Positions 25,460 to 34,770 are shown, counted from the first letter of the stretch. The stretch: DNA of 64,000 bases from CAYSPG01 sp964432885 (GCA_964432885.1 CAYSPG010000001.1:248001-312000); one strand, 5' to 3'. A program made the numbers and translations. The notes: generated by a model from the sequence alone, not told the origin.

Positions 25460-27001
25460 ATGTCAGCAACAGGTAAATATTGGGTATGGAGTTTATTTAT
25501 TACCGTTGTTTTTATTGCTATTCACGGCTACTTGTTTAACTGCAGTGATCAGGAAGAGCACTTACCACAGGTTTACAAATTACTTGACAATTCTCTTTAT
25601 AAAGGCGATTATGTTGTTGAAAATTTAGTCAGCGATTTTTCCATTCGTTTTTTTTATGTGCGGGTAGTTTATTTTTTTTCGTTGTTTTTGCCTGTTAGTG
25701 CGGTATGTTTTTTATTGTATCTGACTTTAACAACTGTTTCCGTTTATTTTGCAATAAGGCTTGCTGTATTTTTTTTATCTAATGATGCCGCTTCTGTTAT
25801 TATTATTTCTGTTGTTTTTTTGCTATTAAACAATTTTACAGTTGGCGGTAATAATATTCACGACAACATTTTAACATGTACTGTTTTTGCCAATGCTGGT
25901 TGTTTTGCTGCATGGTATTATTTTTTTAAAAAAAACTATTATACCGCGTTTGCCAGTGCTGGGGCTGCATCCTTGTTTCAGGTGCTAATGGGATTGCACG
26001 TTTTTGTTTTGATGTTGATGTTGCTGATGATTTTTGAAAATCAAAAAAGGTATATCAAGCTTTTATTATCTTTTGGTATATATCTTTTGTTTGCGGCTCC
26101 AATGCTGTTACCCATTTTATACAGGCAATTTTTAATAAAAAGTGATGTTCCTGATGAACTGTTCTATTATACATTATACGTTTTTCGCAACCCTCATCAT
26201 TATTTACCTGGTTACTTTTCTGTAAATGATTATTTAAAATCCGCTGTGCTTTTGGCAACCGCTGGCATAAGCGCCTTAATATTAAAACCATTTTGGAAAA
26301 AAGATTTTTTTGCGATAACGGTATTTATAATCAGTGGTATGATTGGATATTATTTTCTAATGGAGATTTTTGAGATGCATGTGGTTGGAAAACTGCAATG
26401 GTTTAAAACCAGTGTTTGGCTTACCTTTTTTTGCTGTATTGCATGTGGTAGTTGGATAACCCATATACCTTTTTTAAATAAATGGTTTTCTATAAGAAGA
26501 TTTTGGAACTTAATATTAATTTTCTCTTTTACCCTGCTACTTTTATTATTAAACACAAAATACCTGCCGCTTGGCAACAGGCAATATAATTATCATGCTG
26601 GTAATTTCAAAAGCACGCACCTATCAAAGATGCATGAATGGATAAAGACCCATACCGAAAAAGACGCATTGTTTATTACACTGCCTGATGACGATTCGTT
26701 TTTATGCGAAGCAAAGCGACCACTGATTGTAGCTTACAAAGCCGTAATTCACGAGCCCTGGTTTATGGTTCAATGGTATTTAGATTTTTTAAATGCCTAT
26801 AAAGTGACAGACGAAATTAACTGGTTGCCAAAGCATGTTATTCAAAATGCCTTAGAAAATTATTACTCCACTAACAATTATAATTACCTGTTGCAACACC
26901 ATGTTAAATACAGAGTTGACGATATAACAAAATGTAAATACAAAAATGAGTTAGGAAAAGTTGTTTTTAAAAGCGGAAATTATGTGTTGACAAAACTTTA
27001 A
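25460..27001 (+). CDS. Polytopic inner-membrane protein, possibly DUF6798/GT-C like
   Basis: A 513-residue protein with about ten to twelve hydrophobic helices over residues 1-370 and a soluble C-terminal part of about 140 residues. An early loop has NCSDQEEHLPQVYKLLD and an Asp-rich motif, and the C-terminal part has THTEKDALFITLPDDDSFL followed by an Arg/Pro stretch. This topology, with a first extracytoplasmic loop carrying acidic residues, is that of GT-C type membrane glycosyltransferases, and the C-terminal region is reminiscent of DUF6798; neither can be confirmed without a search. The gene is divergent from the orphan regulator with only 68 bases between starts, so the regulator might control it. 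Confidence 0.7.
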   Translation: MSATGKYWVWSLFITVVFIAIHGYLFNCSDQEEHLPQVYKLLDNSLYKGDYVVENLVSDFSIRFFYVRVVYFFSLFLPVSAVCFLLYLTLTTVSVYFAIRLAVFFLSNDAASVIIISVVFLLLNNFTVGGNNIHDNILTCTVFANAGCFAAWYYFFKKNYYTAFASAGAASLFQVLMGLHVFVLMLMLLMIFENQKRYIKLLLSFGIYLLFAAPMLLPILYRQFLIKSDVPDELFYYTLYVFRNPHHYLPGYFSVNDYLKSAVLLATAGISALILKPFWKKDFFAITVFIISGMIGYYFLMEIFEMHVVGKLQWFKTSVWLTFFCCIACGSWITHIPFLNKWFSIRRFWNLILIFSFTLLLLLLNTKYLPLGNRQYNYHAGNFKSTHLSKMHEWIKTHTEKDALFITLPDDDSFLCEAKRPLIVAYKAVIHEPWFMVQWYLDFLNAYKVTDEINWLPKHVIQNALENYYSTNNYNYLLQHHVKYRVDDITKCKYKNELGKVVFKSGNYVLTKL

Positions 27002-27043
27002 AAATAAAACCCTATGCTACACTCTGTCAATACAAAAAAAAAC

Positions 27044-27051
27044 TACATTTG
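27044..27051 (+). promoter_or_regulatory. -7 promoter element (TACATTTG) for the first M43 protease
   Basis: Exact TAnnTTTG match ending 45 bases before the ATG at 27097. The -33 position is weak (CTGTC). Confidence 0.5.
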
Positions 27052-27096
27052 GCATTCGAAATCAAACTAATAAATTAACCATAAATATCGTTACGC

Positions 27097-28392
27097 ATGA
27101 AAAAACAATTACTTATTTCATCACTTGCACTTGCATTATCAATAACCGGTAGTGTTAATGCACAAAACACAAGATGCTGGTCAGACGAGTACCGCCAATT
27201 AGAAGAACAAGGAAACCCATCACTGATTAACATCAGAAATCAAATGGATGCTTTTGCAGCAACATTTGCAAACCAAAATTCAAATCAATCGGTTCAGGTT
27301 ACTATTCCAGTAGTTTTTCACGTGGTTTGGAACACTGCTTCTCAAAACATTTCTGATGCAAAAATTTTTGCACAGATGTCGGTTCTTAATAACGATTATG
27401 CAAAATTAAATTCTGACACATCATTGATACCTGCAATATTTAAACCTGTTGCTGCAAACACCGACATTCAATTTTGCCTTGCCCAACGCGACCCTAATGG
27501 AAACCCTACCACAGGTATTGTTAGAAGCCAAACAACAGTATCATCATGGTCGCAAGGGAATACCGGAATTAAATACACGGCACAAGGAGGCCAGGATGCA
27601 TGGGACAGAACTCGCTACTTAAACGTTTGGGTATGCAATTTAGGAAGCGGCCTTTTAGGCTACGCTACTTTTCCTGGTGGAAGTGCAAGCCTTGATGGTG
27701 TTGTTGTACTTTATTCTTCAGTGGGTGGACCAACCAGCCCAGGTAGCGCCAATCCATATCATTTAGGCCGTACACTTACGCACGAGGTTGGTCATTGGTT
27801 AAACCTGTATCATACATTTCAAGGTGGATGTGCTGGTACCACCAATAACAATTGCTTATCCGCAGGCGATCAGGTTTGCGATACACCTCCTACATCTACT
27901 TCTAACTTTAATTGCCCAGGAACTCAAAATACCTGCACCGAAACATCTCCATTCCCAGCCCCCTACACAAGTAATGTTCAAGATCAAACAATGAACTATA
28001 TGGATTATGTTAATGATGCCTGTATGTATATGTTTTCTTTAGGCCAAAAAACAAGAATCCAGTCTTTGTTTGCTACAGGTGGGTTGCGCAGTTCGTTGCT
28101 TACTTCAAATGGTTGCGTGCCTTTAAGTGTTATTGAGTTAGGCAATAAACTTTCCTTTGAAATTACGCCTAATCCATCCAGCGGAGTTGTAAATATTAAC
28201 TTAAACAAATTGCGTACTGCTGATATTAAATTCAAAGTATATAACGTAATTGGCCAACAGGTTTATGAGCAAATTATAAGCGGAAGCAAATTGAGCCATA
28301 GTGTTAATCTTAGCAAATTAAGTAAGGGCGTTTATACTGTGGTGCTTGACTTAAACAATGCAACCACTACACGTAAACTTGTAATCGAATAA
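27097..28392 (+). CDS. Secreted M43 (pappalysin/cytophagalysin-type) zinc metalloprotease with T9SS sorting domain
   Basis: A 431-residue exoprotease. A signal peptide (1-22, ending VNAQ) is followed by a propeptide-like segment, then the M43 catalytic domain. The zinc motif is HEVGHWLNLYH, giving ligands H229, H233 and H239 and catalytic E230. The Met-turn lies in MNYMDYVND. Cys-rich loops between the two (CAGTTNNNC and following) are typical of cytophagalysins. The last 80 residues are a T9SS type A sorting domain (ITPNPSSGVVNINLN, then YNVIGQQVYE, ending KLVIE), so it should be exported by the type IX system and the tail removed. It is followed by a terminator and by a longer paralogue. 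Confidence 0.94.
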   Translation: MKKQLLISSLALALSITGSVNAQNTRCWSDEYRQLEEQGNPSLINIRNQMDAFAATFANQNSNQSVQVTIPVVFHVVWNTASQNISDAKIFAQMSVLNNDYAKLNSDTSLIPAIFKPVAANTDIQFCLAQRDPNGNPTTGIVRSQTTVSSWSQGNTGIKYTAQGGQDAWDRTRYLNVWVCNLGSGLLGYATFPGGSASLDGVVVLYSSVGGPTSPGSANPYHLGRTLTHEVGHWLNLYHTFQGGCAGTTNNNCLSAGDQVCDTPPTSTSNFNCPGTQNTCTETSPFPAPYTSNVQDQTMNYMDYVNDACMYMFSLGQKTRIQSLFATGGLRSSLLTSNGCVPLSVIELGNKLSFEITPNPSSGVVNINLNKLRTADIKFKVYNVIGQQVYEQIISGSKLSHSVNLSKLSKGVYTVVLDLNNATTTRKLVIE

Positions 28393-28407
28393 AATTATTT
28401 CATTATC

Positions 28408-28438
28408 AAAGGGAGTTGCTGAATATGCAACTCCTTTT
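28408..28438 (+). terminator. Terminator between the two M43 protease genes
   Basis: AAAGGGAGTTGC (28408-28419) pairs with GCAACTCCTTTT (28427-28438) over 12 bases with one G-T wobble and a 7-base loop, ending in a T-rich run. It implies that the two paralogues can be transcribed separately. Confidence 0.75.
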
Positions 28439-28487
28439 GATTTTATATCCAATCATTAACAAATAACCAATCATATCAATTAAAAAA

Positions 28488-30608
28488 ATGAAGAGACTTG
28501 TATTATTATCTGTTGCAACGCTACTTGCAACCACTGTTTTGAATGCGCAAAACAAATGCGGCACACACACCTACAATCAGCAGCTATTACAACAAAATCC
28601 TGAATTTGTAAAAAGTCGTGCAAAAATTGAAAGCATGACACAAAAAATTATTCAGCAAAACCCAAATTACAAAGTTGGCTCAATTGTAACCATTCCTGTA
28701 GTTGTGCATGTAGTTTGGAAAACTGCTGCACAAAACATCCCTGACGCAAAAATATTTTCGCAAATAGATCAACTTAACGATGACTTTGCAAGACTAAACA
28801 GCGATACCAACAATACTCCTTCAGCGTTTTTGCCTGTGGCAGCTAACACGCAAATTCAGTTTTGCCTTGCACAGCGCGACCCAAGCGGAGCCGCTACCAC
28901 AGGTATTGTACGTGTTCAAACCACAGCCAACTCATTTGGACAAAATGATGCCATAAAATATACAGCACAAGGTGGAAGCGATGCATGGCCTGCCGGTGAA
29001 TACTTAAACTTTTGGGTTGGTAATTTAAGTGGGGGGCTGCTTGGCTATGCCCAATTTCCCGGTCAAAACCCAAATACAGACGGAGTGGTAATTCTTTACA
29101 ACTCGGTTGGTAGCATTGCAAATCCCGGTGCAGGAGGTGCTCCTTATAATCTTGGACGTACAGCAACACACGAAATAGGCCATTGGTTAAATCTTTATCA
29201 CATCAATGGCGATTCAAACTGTGGTGATGATTTGGTATTTGATACTCCGGAACAAGATGCTTTGCATGGAGGGTGTCCTAATGCACCTTACCATACAAAC
29301 ACATGTGGCGCTGGCACAAGCCCCAATGGCGAAATGTTTATGAACTATATGGATTATACAGATGATGCCTGCATGAATATTTTTACTCTTGGGCAATCAT
29401 CACGTATGAATAGTGCGCTTTCGGGTCCACGCTCAAGCATTCTTACAAGTATGGGATGTGTGCCTCCAACAACAGCTCAAAACGATGCCGGCATTTCAGC
29501 CATAGCTGCGCCAAGTGGAAATTACTGTGCTACATCTGTTACTCCTGATGTAACCATCAAAAACTATGGCATTGCAGCACTTACATCTGCTACCATTAAT
29601 TACCAGATTGATGCCGGTACTGTAAATACGTTTGCGTGGACAGGTAACCTTGCGCAGGGCGCAACTACCAATGTTACACTTCCTGCTATTACTGGCATTA
29701 CATCAGGTGCGCACACTTTTAATTGCTACACCACCAATCCAAATGCAACTACTGATGCTGATGCAAGTAACGATGGAAGCATTAGTAATTTTAATATTGC
29801 CACTGTAGGTGCTGCACTTCCATATCAGGAGGGCTTCGAACCTCCTGCATTTCCTCCCACATCATGGGTAATTGACAATCCGGATGCAAGTTACACCTGG
29901 GTGCGCACTACTACTGCTGCTAAAACAGGTGTTGCATCCATGTTTATTGAAAATTTTAATTACCAGGCTAATGGTGAGATGGACGAAGCAATTATGCCGG
30001 CCTTTGATTTAACATCGGTTGCTAATCCCGGCTTAACATTCCAGGTTGCTTATGCTTATTATACCAACCCACTTCAGTATTCTGATACTCTTGAAGTTTT
30101 AATTTCTACCGACTGTGGGCTTACTTACAGCAGTATTTACAAAAAATGGGCACCCGCATTAGCTACCACAGCTACAGGATGGACAACTAATTCATTTGTT
30201 CCAACCTCAAGCCAATGGAGATTAGAGACTATAAGTCTTACTCCTTATTCATCAAGCAACAATGCCATTATTAAATTTAGAAACATTACTGATTACGAAA
30301 ACAATTTATACCTTGATGATATCAACATTATAAATGCAACTTCATTAAATCAACTTGATGCCAATACATATTTTAGCCTGTCGCCCAATCCGTCAAACGG
30401 AAAATTTAACCTGGTGGTTGGGCAAACCGAAGTAAGAGCAGTTGATCTTACAGTTTACAATGTGGTTGGTCAAAAAGTGTATGAAAGAGATTTTACAGGC
30501 AGTAAAATAAATCAATCAGTTGATTTAACACACCTTGGCAAAGGAATTTACAATGCTTTAATAACAATTAGCGGCAAAACCAAATCGCAAAAATTAGTTA
30601 TCGAATAA
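28488..30608 (+). CDS. Secreted M43 zinc metalloprotease, larger paralogue with extra beta domains and T9SS sorting domain
   Basis: A 706-residue paralogue of the preceding protease. Signal peptide (1-20, ending LNAQ), then an M43 domain with HEIGHWLNLYH (H228, E229, H232, H238) and Met-turn FMNYMDY. Many segments match the first protein almost residue for residue, such as NTQIQFCLAQRDPSG. Between the protease and the tail are a CARDB-like domain (about 332-440) and a MAM/cleaved-adhesin-like jelly roll (about 445-620; YQEGFEPPAFPPTSWVID), absent from the shorter paralogue. A T9SS type A sorting domain ends the protein (LSPNPSNGKFNLVV, ending KLVIE). The added domains probably bind carbohydrate or protein. 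Tandem duplication followed by domain gain is the simplest history. Confidence 0.94.
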   Translation: MKRLVLLSVATLLATTVLNAQNKCGTHTYNQQLLQQNPEFVKSRAKIESMTQKIIQQNPNYKVGSIVTIPVVVHVVWKTAAQNIPDAKIFSQIDQLNDDFARLNSDTNNTPSAFLPVAANTQIQFCLAQRDPSGAATTGIVRVQTTANSFGQNDAIKYTAQGGSDAWPAGEYLNFWVGNLSGGLLGYAQFPGQNPNTDGVVILYNSVGSIANPGAGGAPYNLGRTATHEIGHWLNLYHINGDSNCGDDLVFDTPEQDALHGGCPNAPYHTNTCGAGTSPNGEMFMNYMDYTDDACMNIFTLGQSSRMNSALSGPRSSILTSMGCVPPTTAQNDAGISAIAAPSGNYCATSVTPDVTIKNYGIAALTSATINYQIDAGTVNTFAWTGNLAQGATTNVTLPAITGITSGAHTFNCYTTNPNATTDADASNDGSISNFNIATVGAALPYQEGFEPPAFPPTSWVIDNPDASYTWVRTTTAAKTGVASMFIENFNYQANGEMDEAIMPAFDLTSVANPGLTFQVAYAYYTNPLQYSDTLEVLISTDCGLTYSSIYKKWAPALATTATGWTTNSFVPTSSQWRLETISLTPYSSSNNAIIKFRNITDYENNLYLDDINIINATSLNQLDANTYFSLSPNPSNGKFNLVVGQTEVRAVDLTVYNVVGQKVYERDFTGSKINQSVDLTHLGKGIYNALITISGKTKSQKLVIE

Positions 30609-30624
30609 ACAAATTGCAGTACTG

Positions 30625-30660
30625 AAAAAAGCAGCCTGAGTAATATGGGCTGCTTTTTTT
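30625..30660 (+). terminator. Strong terminator after the second M43 gene
   Basis: AAAAAAGCAGCC (30625-30636) pairs with GGCTGCTTTTTT (30648-30659) over 12 bp, and the T-run continues to ten or more residues. Confidence 0.9.
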
Positions 30661-30804
30661 TTCGAATTAGATAATAAACGGTTTACAACTGCGTTAATAA
30701 GTTGTTTTAAATACCTATCGAAACGCCCGATGAAAAAAAGTAAAAGCCTGATATTCGCACTTACACATCCGTTAAACAGAATTTGTTTTTTAATTTGGAA
30801 TATA

Positions 30805-31350
30805 ATGCTTAAAAATTTTTTGATTGCACTATTTCTGCTTCAGTGCAGCACCGGTTTTTCTCAATACTTAAAACGCAAAACAAAACCTGAGATTGGTTAT
30901 GGCGCATCGGTAATTTATAATTTTCAAGCTACGGGTTGGGGTGGAGCTTTAAGAGCCAAAATTCCTGTGTATGGAAAACTTTCTGCCGTGCCGGAGTTTA
31001 GCTATTTTCCAAAGTTTAATGATTACCATGAGTACTATGCGGGCGTTGCTTTGCATTATGAAATTCTTACCATTCGCTCATATAATTTATATCCGCTTGT
31101 TGGTGGATATTATAACAATTGGATAAATGCAGATGAATATGTACCGGGCGATAAAAAGCAACACAATATTGTTGTTGAAGCCGGTGGAGGTTTGGTTCGA
31201 AATCGTGGGTGTTGGCGCCCGTTTATTGAAGACCGTTATGATTTTAAATGGAAAGAAAATAATTTACGCATTGGCATTTACTGGTATCCTAATTCATGTG
31301 GAAAGGGAAGAAAAAACAGGCGCGAAAAATGTCCTGATGTTCATCAATAA
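30805..31350 (+). CDS. Secreted or outer-membrane protein of unknown function
   Basis: From the ATG at 30805 (MLKNFLIALFLLQCSTGFSQ) this is a 181-residue protein with a signal peptide cleaved after GFSQ. The mature part has alternating hydrophobic/aromatic strands (EIGYGASVIYNFQATGWGGA, YYAGVALHYEILTIRSYNLY) like a small outer-membrane beta-barrel, and ends with a basic, Cys-containing tail (SCGKGRKNRREKCPDVHQ). A longer frame from 30730 adds 25 residues that would precede the signal peptide. I do not recognise the family. It lies between terminators as its own short unit. Confidence 0.65.
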   Translation: MLKNFLIALFLLQCSTGFSQYLKRKTKPEIGYGASVIYNFQATGWGGALRAKIPVYGKLSAVPEFSYFPKFNDYHEYYAGVALHYEILTIRSYNLYPLVGGYYNNWINADEYVPGDKKQHNIVVEAGGGLVRNRGCWRPFIEDRYDFKWKENNLRIGIYWYPNSCGKGRKNRREKCPDVHQ

Positions 31351-31418
31351 GGTGTACTTTTTTTCTATCCTTCAAACAAATAATTCTTTTAACTACAAAT
31401 ATTAAATAAATTTTAAAA

Positions 31419-32321
31419 ATGAAAACTCGAAAAAAAATTCTGTTTGCACTTGTATGTACCCTTACAAGTTTATTGTTTTTTAATGCATGTAAAAAAGACC
31501 GCGTTCCACAAGACGATTACCAGGACATGGATTCATTTTACAGTGATAATGATGAAGAGGAAGAAGAAATTCAGGTTGACTCGGGAAGTGGACCATGCGA
31601 TATTGTAGCTAAGAAGGGCACGCACTTTTGTGTTACACGTGATATGTTGCAGGATGCAAACGGAAACGATATTCCAAATTATCCATTTACAATTAAGGTG
31701 GTTGAATTGTATTCGATAAAGGATATGATTTTAAACCGCTGGCCATCCGTATCAGGCACTTCTATTTTAGAAACAAGTGCAGAAATTAAAATGCGTCCTT
31801 TTAAAAATGGCAACGAAGCCTTTTTAAAATCCGGACGCGCATATTGGATGCAAACAGCCGCACTCTCTTCCACTTCAAGTGGTATGTCAGTTTATTACGG
31901 TACATCTAACAGTGGAAACAATAATTGGGCAGCAGCCACCGATACACTTTCAACTGTAACCCAATTTCCATCGTACTACAAAGTTACGCCTTCTGTTACA
32001 GGATATGTTAGTGCTGCCAAGGTGCATCCTTCTACAGCAGCATATACACCCATTTCAATTACCGTTGCAGGTAGCAATACACAAAACATACAGGTGTTTG
32101 TTAAGTTTAATAATTTTAAAAGTGTAATGCGTATAACCAATTTGGTTTCTATCCCGGTTCCTGTTGGCGAAAGTGTTACGCTGGTTGCTTTCGCAAAAAA
32201 ACAAACCAACGATTTTGTTCTGGATCAGCAAACATTTACAGTAGCAACAGGTCAGCAAATAAATTTAAACATGCAGGTAATTTCTGAGTCGGGATTGCTT
32301 GCAGCCCTTAGCGCATTGTAA
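31419..32321 (+). CDS. Lipoprotein with acidic N-terminal segment, unknown function
   Basis: A 300-residue protein with a lipoprotein signal (LFFNAC, lipidated Cys at 24). The next residues are KKDRVPQDD and a strongly acidic stretch including NDEEEEE. Acidic residues just after the Cys resemble the lipoprotein export signal that sends lipoproteins to the cell surface in Bacteroidota. The rest is beta-rich (YSIKDMILNRWP, YWMQTAALSSTSSGMSVYYG), consistent with a sandwich fold. No family recognised. It ends at a strong terminator. Confidence 0.75.
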   Translation: MKTRKKILFALVCTLTSLLFFNACKKDRVPQDDYQDMDSFYSDNDEEEEEIQVDSGSGPCDIVAKKGTHFCVTRDMLQDANGNDIPNYPFTIKVVELYSIKDMILNRWPSVSGTSILETSAEIKMRPFKNGNEAFLKSGRAYWMQTAALSSTSSGMSVYYGTSNSGNNNWAAATDTLSTVTQFPSYYKVTPSVTGYVSAAKVHPSTAAYTPISITVAGSNTQNIQVFVKFNNFKSVMRITNLVSIPVPVGESVTLVAFAKKQTNDFVLDQQTFTVATGQQINLNMQVISESGLLAALSAL

Positions 32322-32338
32322 TATTTATTAAACCAAAC

Positions 32339-32374
32339 AAAAGACGGAAACAAAACAAGTTGCTTCCGTCTTTT
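32339..32374 (+). terminator. Terminator after the acidic lipoprotein gene
   Basis: AAAAGACGGAA (32339-32349) pairs perfectly with TTCCGTCTTTT (32364-32374), with a 14-base loop and a following T-run. It lies 17 bases past the stop. Confidence 0.85.
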
Positions 32375-32416
32375 TGGTTTACATTAGTCAACTAATAATA
32401 GTATTCAAACTATAGG

Positions 32417-33364
32417 ATGCGAATAATTTTTCTTGGCACACCCGATTTTGCAGTGGCATCGTTAAAACAATTGGTTGAAAACAATTGTAACGTGGTGGCT
32501 GTGGTAACTGCTCCCGACAAACCGGCCGGCCGTGGGCTTACAATGCAACAATCAGCAGTAAAGGAGTATGCTGTATCAAAAGGAATCAAAGTATTTCAGC
32601 CTGAAAAATTGAAAGATGATTTTTTTTTAAATCAGATAAAGAAACTAAATGCCGACTTACAAATTGTAGTTGCCTTTAGGATGATGCCTGAGGTATTGTG
32701 GAACATGCCAAGGTTAGGAACTTTTAATCTGCATGCATCACTGCTTCCTCAATACAGAGGAGCTGCCCCTATTAACCATGCTATCATTAATGGCGAAAAA
32801 GAAACAGGTGTTACTACGTTTTTTCTACAACATGAAATTGATACAGGAGACGTAATTTTTTCAGAAAAAGTTGCAATTGGTGAAAATGAAACTGCAGGCG
32901 AGTTGCACGACAGGTTGATGATTACCGGAGCACAATTGGTTTTAAAAACTGTGAGGGCAATAGAACAAGGAAATGTAAAAACAGTTCCTCAAAGTAAAAC
33001 CGAAACGAAAATAAAACCGGCTCCAAAAATATTTAAACCTGACTGCCGATTAAACTGGAACAACAACTGCATAACTGTTTTTAATAAAATCAGAGGCCTC
33101 TCACCCTACCCTGCTTCCTACACCGATTTGGTTTCGGAAAAAGGTGAAACCCTTGCACTAAAAATTTTTAATTCTGAAAAAGAACTTTTGACAAAATCCC
33201 AACTACCAGCACAACTAATATCTGACGGCAAATTATTTTTAAAAATATCGTGCCCGGATGGATTTATTTTTTTAAGAGATGTGCAACTTCAAGGCAAAAA
33301 ACGAATGGGGATTGAAGAATTTTTGCGCGGTTTTAAAATTCACGGGTGGAATGTTAAAAACTAA
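32417..33364 (+). CDS. fmt: Methionyl-tRNA formyltransferase
   Basis: Transfers a formyl group from 10-formyl-tetrahydrofolate to Met-tRNA(fMet) for initiation. The 315 residues are of normal length. The N-terminal Rossmann domain carries IFLGTPDFAVASLKQL and the signature HASLLPQYRGAAPINHAIIN with the catalytic His and Asn neighbourhood (SLLPxYRGAAP), plus the Asp of the HEIDTGDVI loop. The C-terminal OB domain (from about 210) binds the tRNA. It is followed 56 bases later by the sirtuin gene. The usual partner def is not present here. Confidence 0.97.
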   Translation: MRIIFLGTPDFAVASLKQLVENNCNVVAVVTAPDKPAGRGLTMQQSAVKEYAVSKGIKVFQPEKLKDDFFLNQIKKLNADLQIVVAFRMMPEVLWNMPRLGTFNLHASLLPQYRGAAPINHAIINGEKETGVTTFFLQHEIDTGDVIFSEKVAIGENETAGELHDRLMITGAQLVLKTVRAIEQGNVKTVPQSKTETKIKPAPKIFKPDCRLNWNNNCITVFNKIRGLSPYPASYTDLVSEKGETLALKIFNSEKELLTKSQLPAQLISDGKLFLKISCPDGFIFLRDVQLQGKKRMGIEEFLRGFKIHGWNVKN

Positions 33365-33420
33365 AAACCATCTTATGCATTGTTATAATGCGATTAAAGA
33401 TTTTTGCATTACCAATAAGA

Positions 33421-34104
33421 ATGAATAAAATAGTTGTGTTTACGGGTGCAGGTATTAGTGCCGAAAGCGGAATAAAAACTTTTAGAGACAGTGGTGGATT
33501 ATGGGAGGAATATGACATAAATGATGTGGCTACACCTGAAGCATGGATTCGCAATCGTGCGTTGGTATTAAAATTTTATAACGACAGGCGCAAACAAGTA
33601 ATGAATGCTAAACCCAACGCTGCACACAAAGCGATAGCTGAGCTCGAAAAAAAATTTTCGGTACAGGTAATAACACAAAACATTGACGACCTTCATGAGC
33701 GTGCCGGCTCAAGCAACGTGCTTCACCTGCATGGCGAAATAATGAAAGCACGCAGCGAAAACGACTCTACACTTATTTACACACTTAACGACTGGGAGAT
33801 AAAAATAGGTGACTCCTGCGAAAAAGGATTTCAGCTAAGGCCGCACATTGTATGGTTTGGCGAAATGGTTCCCGAAATGGATAACGCTGTATATAAAACC
33901 ATGAAAGCCGATATTTTTATTGTTGTAGGTTCATCGCTTGAAGTATATCCTGCTGCCGGACTTGTGGCTTATGCCCCAACCGATGCTCAAAAATTTTTAG
34001 TTGACCCCAATGCCAAAGATTTACAGCAAATTGAAAACTTAACAATTATAAAAGATAAAGCCGGAAGCGCACTTCCTAAACTTGTAAAAAAATTATTAGC
34101 ATAA
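33421..34104 (+). CDS. cobB: Class III sirtuin, predicted NAD-dependent lysine desuccinylase/demalonylase, lacking zinc ligands
   Basis: From the ATG at 33421 (MNKIVVFTGAGISAESGI) this is a 227-residue Sir2 protein. NAD-binding motifs are GAGISAESGI and TQNIDDLHERAG; the catalytic base is H104 in LHLHGE. Y53 and R56 (FYNDRR) form the YxxR pair that in class III sirtuins (SIRT5, CobB) recognises the carboxylate of succinyl- or malonyl-lysine. The four Cys that bind structural zinc are missing: the whole protein has one Cys, at 133 in GDSCEKG. The frame extends to an upstream ATG at 33388, but the extra 11 residues have no counterpart. It is directly followed, with no gap, by the UPF0316 gene. 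Confidence 0.93.
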   Translation: MNKIVVFTGAGISAESGIKTFRDSGGLWEEYDINDVATPEAWIRNRALVLKFYNDRRKQVMNAKPNAAHKAIAELEKKFSVQVITQNIDDLHERAGSSNVLHLHGEIMKARSENDSTLIYTLNDWEIKIGDSCEKGFQLRPHIVWFGEMVPEMDNAVYKTMKADIFIVVGSSLEVYPAAGLVAYAPTDAQKFLVDPNAKDLQQIENLTIIKDKAGSALPKLVKKLLA

Positions 34105-34698
34105 ATGTTTAGCCAGGAATTTTTAGATTCGGATTTATTTAATTGGGTGGTACTGCCATCGTTAATTTTTTTGAGCCGCACGTGTGATGTAACACTTGCT
34201 ACATTGCGCAACATACTTTTATCACGCAACATAAAAAAAATTGTTCCGATAATTGGATTTTTTGAAGTGTTGATATGGCTTATTGCAGTAAGTCAGATAA
34301 TTAAAAATTTACATAATGTATTGTGTTATGTTTCTTTTGCAGGCGGATATTCAATGGGAATTTTTGTTGGGATTAAAATTGAAGCCAGGCTTGCATTGGG
34401 TATGCAAATGATGCGAATAATTACCAACAAAGAAAGTGCTGCGCTAATGAATGCCCTGCACGAGGCCAATTTGGGAGTTACTGAAATAAATGCGCAGGGA
34501 TCGCAGGGGCCTGTTAAAGTATTGCTTACAATAATTAAACGCAAAGATGCAGGACAAGTTATTGAACTTGTGAATAAGCACAGCCCTAATTCATTTATAA
34601 CCATAGAAGATATACGAAGCGCACAACAGGGAATTTTTCCGGGGCAAAACGGCAACAAACTTGATTATTTTAAAAGAATTTTTCCGCTTTATAAATAA
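34105..34698 (+). CDS. UPF0316 family membrane protein (DUF2179/DUF5698)
   Basis: A 197-residue protein with about three N-terminal membrane helices (FNWVVLPSLIFLSRTCDVTL, then IVPIIGFFEVLIWLIAVSQI and a third near 70-90) and a cytoplasmic C-terminal alpha/beta domain of the DUF2179 type (about 115-180). The order matches UPF0316 proteins such as YebE of Bacillus; the function is unknown. The start codon immediately follows the stop of the sirtuin gene (taaATG), so the two are translationally coupled. Confidence 0.9.
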   Translation: MFSQEFLDSDLFNWVVLPSLIFLSRTCDVTLATLRNILLSRNIKKIVPIIGFFEVLIWLIAVSQIIKNLHNVLCYVSFAGGYSMGIFVGIKIEARLALGMQMMRIITNKESAALMNALHEANLGVTEINAQGSQGPVKVLLTIIKRKDAGQVIELVNKHSPNSFITIEDIRSAQQGIFPGQNGNKLDYFKRIFPLYK

Positions 34699-34770
34699 AC
34701 TATGTAAAGTGTACATTTGAAAACAAATTTCTTAAGCTGATTAAAGGCAAATTTTATTAAACATATAAGT

